From: Planctomycetota bacterium
GTDB taxonomy: Bacteria > Planctomycetota > UBA1135 > UBA2386
Length of the DNA: 6,258 nt
Reading direction: 5' to 3'
Assembly (NCBI GenBank): GCA_947455805.1
Contig: CANGSN010000204.1
Span: 1-6,258 of the forward strand
Shown: piece by piece, positions 4,207-6,258 of the stretch
How the letters are laid out: every line of letters starts with the position of its first letter
How positions within the stretch are numbered: the first letter of the stretch is position 1
Made by a program: the position numbers and the translations under genes
The notes under the pieces: model-generated
What the model saw: the letters and a program-made list of their open reading frames with translations, nothing else
What the model was told of the DNA's origin: nothing
The model's database searches: none

Positions 4207-6258
4207 GCGGTCGCCTGCTGATCGTCGCCAACCGGCTGCCGCTGACGCTGCACACGAGCGGCGGGGTCGTTCGCGTGGAGCCCAGCGCCGGCGGCCTCGC
4301 CACCGGCCTGCGCGGCCCGCACGAACAGGGCGAAGGGCTGTGGTTCGGCTGGCCCGGCTCGCTGCACGGCCTGAAGGCCGCGGTGCGCACGGAGGCGCTG
4401 GCGGCACTGCGGGCCCGACGCTTCGTGCCGATCGAACTCAGCGCCGACGAGGTCGACGGCTACTACAACGCCGTCGCCAATGGCGTGCTTTGGCCGGTGT
4501 GCCACTACATGCTCGAACGCCTGCCGCTCGAGACGCCGGACTGGACCGTCTTCCGCGCGGTCAACGCCAGGTTCGCCGACGCGATCGCTGCGCAGTGGCG
4601 GCCGGGCGACGTGATCTGGGTGCACGATTTCCACCTGATGCTGCTGCCGCGCATGCTGCGCGAGCGACTGCCACAGGCACGCATCGGTTTCTTCCTGCAC
4701 ATCCCCTTCCCGTCGTCGGAGGTGTTCCGCGTGCTGCCGTGGCGCGAGGAGCTGCTGCGCGGGCTGCTCGGCGCCGACCTGATCGGCTTCCACACGCTCG
4801 CCTACCTGCGCCACTTCGCCGCCTCGCTGCTGCGCCTGCTCGGCCTCGAGGTCGAGGTCGACCGCGTCGCCGTCGACGGCCGCGACGTGCGGCTGACGGC
4901 GCTGCCGATGGGCATCGACGTCGCCCACTTCGAAGGGCTCGCCGCCGATCCGGCGCTGCAGGTCGAAGCCGCGCAGCTGCGCCAGGAACGCGGCGGCGGC
5001 AAGCTCGTGCTCGGCATCGACCGCCTCGACTACACGAAGGGCATTCCGCGCCGTCTGCTGGCGTTCGAGCGCCTGCTCGAGCGGCGCCAGCCAGACGATC
5101 CGCCGGTGCAGCTGGTGCAGGTCGCGGTGACCTCGCGCGGCGAGGTGAACGAGTATCGCTCGTTCAAGCGCTCGGTCGACGAGCTCGTCGGCCGTATCAA
5201 CGGCCGCTTCGGCACGCCGGGCCACACGCCGATCCGCTACATGAACCGCGGCCTCGACAGCCGCGGCGTCGCCGCGCTCTACCTCGCCGCCGACGTGATG
5301 CTGGTGACGCCGCTGCGCGACGGCCTGAACCTCGTCGCCAAGGAGTTCGTCGCCACCCGCACCGACGGCGACAGCACGCTGGTGCTCAGCGAGTTCGCCG
5401 GCGTCGCCGCCGAGCTCGGCGACGCGATCATGTTCAACCCCTACGACCTCGACGGCGGCGCGGCGGCGATCGAACGTGCGATCCTGATGCCCGAGGACGA
5501 ACGGCGGCGGCGCATGGCCTCGCTGCGCGAAGCGGTGACGCAGCACGACGTGCACGGCTGGGTGCGCACGTTCCTCGGCGAACTGCAGGCGCCGGCACCG
5601 GCGACGGCCAGCGAGCCCGGCGACTACGCGGCGGCGGTGCAGGCACTGGCGGCGGCGCGCGCCAACGGCCCGCTGTGCGTGCTGCTCGACTACGACGGCT
5701 CGCTGGTGTCGTTCGCGGCGCGGCCCGAGCTCGCCGTGCCGGATCCGGCCCTGGTGTCGCTGCTCGACAAGCTGGCGCACGCCGCCGACGTCGACGTGCA
5801 CCTGGTCAGCGGGCGACCGCGCGCGTTCCTCGAACGCCACTTCGGTGCCCTGCCAATCGGACTGCACGCCGAGCACGGCTTCGCCTGGCGGCTGCGCGGC
5901 GAAACGGCGTGGGCCAGCGCTTCACCGAGCCAACCGGAGTGGCGCGACCGCGTGCAGGCGCTGCTCGAACGCGTCGCGCGGCACGTGCCCGGTTCGCACG
6001 TCGAGGTGAAGGAACAGTCGGTCGGCTGGCACTTCCGTCAGGTCGATCCGGCCTACGCGGCGACCGTCGTCAAGGAGCTGCGCCTGCACCTGCTCGAGCT
6101 GCTGAGCAACCTCGCGGCGACCGTCGTCGAGGGCAACCGCGTGCTCGAGATCCGTCCGCAGAGCGTGCACAAGGGCCAGGCGGTCGCGCGCGCGCTCGGC
6201 GCCTGGGCGCGGCCGGTGCCAGCACTGGTCGTCGGCGACGACCGCACCGACGAGGACA
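4203..6258 (+). CDS. otsA-otsB: Bifunctional trehalose-6-phosphate synthase/phosphatase (OtsA-OtsB fusion), 3' end off the window
   Basis: 685 residues are visible and the frame is open to the right edge. Residues 1 to about 460 are a GT20 trehalose-6-phosphate synthase joining UDP-glucose and glucose-6-phosphate. Seen are R11 in VANRLP, the SAGGLATGL loop (28-36), YYNAVANGVLWP (87-98), HDFHL (D142), GFFLHIPFP (H166), DRLDYTKG (R274, K279) and LVTPLRDGLNLVAKE (D373, E381). These match the E. coli OtsA substrate residues R9, D130, H154, R262, K267 and E369. A linker of about 30 residues (Ala/Pro-rich at 462-470) leads to a HAD-type trehalose-6-phosphate phosphatase: motif I DYDGSL (D496 nucleophile, D498), motif II SGRP (536-539), AEHGF (556-560), the K657 region (RPQSVHKG) and motif IV GDDRTDED (678-685), where the window ends. 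About 50 residues are probably missing. Motif I has Ser500 where Thr is usual. The phosphatase resembles the TPP domain of eukaryotic and Bacteroidetes fusions more than stand-alone E. coli OtsB. It is the last visible gene of the rightward group. Confidence 0.94.
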   Translation, partial: MSGRLLIVANRLPLTLHTSGGVVRVEPSAGGLATGLRGPHEQGEGLWFGWPGSLHGLKAAVRTEALAALRARRFVPIELSADEVDGYYNAVANGVLWPVCHYMLERLPLETPDWTVFRAVNARFADAIAAQWRPGDVIWVHDFHLMLLPRMLRERLPQARIGFFLHIPFPSSEVFRVLPWREELLRGLLGADLIGFHTLAYLRHFAASLLRLLGLEVEVDRVAVDGRDVRLTALPMGIDVAHFEGLAADPALQVEAAQLRQERGGGKLVLGIDRLDYTKGIPRRLLAFERLLERRQPDDPPVQLVQVAVTSRGEVNEYRSFKRSVDELVGRINGRFGTPGHTPIRYMNRGLDSRGVAALYLAADVMLVTPLRDGLNLVAKEFVATRTDGDSTLVLSEFAGVAAELGDAIMFNPYDLDGGAAAIERAILMPEDERRRRMASLREAVTQHDVHGWVRTFLGELQAPAPATASEPGDYAAAVQALAAARANGPLCVLLDYDGSLVSFAARPELAVPDPALVSLLDKLAHAADVDVHLVSGRPRAFLERHFGALPIGLHAEHGFAWRLRGETAWASASPSQPEWRDRVQALLERVARHVPGSHVEVKEQSVGWHFRQVDPAYAATVVKELRLHLLELLSNLAATVVEGNRVLEIRPQSVHKGQAVARALGAWARPVPALVVGDDRTDED

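Noticed and set aside
4119..5876. Long antisense open frame opposite the trehalose synthase gene
   Set aside because: Its translation is Arg/Gln/His/Val-rich low-complexity sequence with no recognisable domain, and it lies exactly opposite a frame with complete GT20 and HAD motifs. This is the usual by-product of GC-rich codon use.

Overview
The window is GC-rich DNA with strong G/C preference at third codon positions, Shine-Dalgarno-led and overlapping genes, and the gene families of a free-living proteobacterium. A gammaproteobacterium of the Xanthomonadales/Lysobacterales type is my best guess, but this rests on gene style and remembered neighbourhoods, so it is weak. No mobile element, CRISPR array, tRNA or rRNA is visible.

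Left half (1-2053, minus strand). Three genes are read leftwards: a Bcp-type peroxiredoxin with a histone-like Lys/Ala/Pro tail (1424-2053), a SpoU/TrmH-family RNA 2'-O-methyltransferase (570-1367), and the N-terminal 191 residues of the RarA/MgsA AAA+ ATPase (running off the left edge). The methyltransferase and rarA overlap by GTGA. The 56-base gap between the peroxiredoxin and methyltransferase genes holds a perfect 8-bp hairpin that ends four bases before the methyltransferase start codon.

Middle (2054-2440). This is a divergent intergenic region of about 390 bases with no credible protein gene. Its right part contains a long nested inverted repeat (2306-2375): a 15-pair stem with one bulge around a 7-bp hairpin. 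A competing hairpin reuses the same bases. It is the best candidate here for an undescribed regulatory or small RNA element.

Right half (2441-6258, plus strand). A trehalose/alpha-glucan module follows: a 33-residue single-span membrane protein, a GH15 glucoamylase/trehalase-family protein, and a fused trehalose-6-phosphate synthase/phosphatase that runs off the right edge at its last catalytic motif. Spacing (20 bases, then an ATGA overlap) argues for one transcript. The fused enzyme would make trehalose from UDP-glucose and glucose-6-phosphate in one polypeptide. The GH15 protein would be expected to hydrolyse a related glucoside.

The most notable finding is that the GH15 protein lacks the segment carrying the family's general acid (the WE motif) while keeping the -1 subsite Arg-Asp pair and the general base. 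It looks like an in-frame loss of roughly 55-60 residues. It may therefore be a non-catalytic or altered GH15 co-expressed with trehalose synthesis. The other points of interest are the TPS-TPP fusion with its eukaryote-like phosphatase domain, the basic tail on the peroxiredoxin, and the structured intergenic element.
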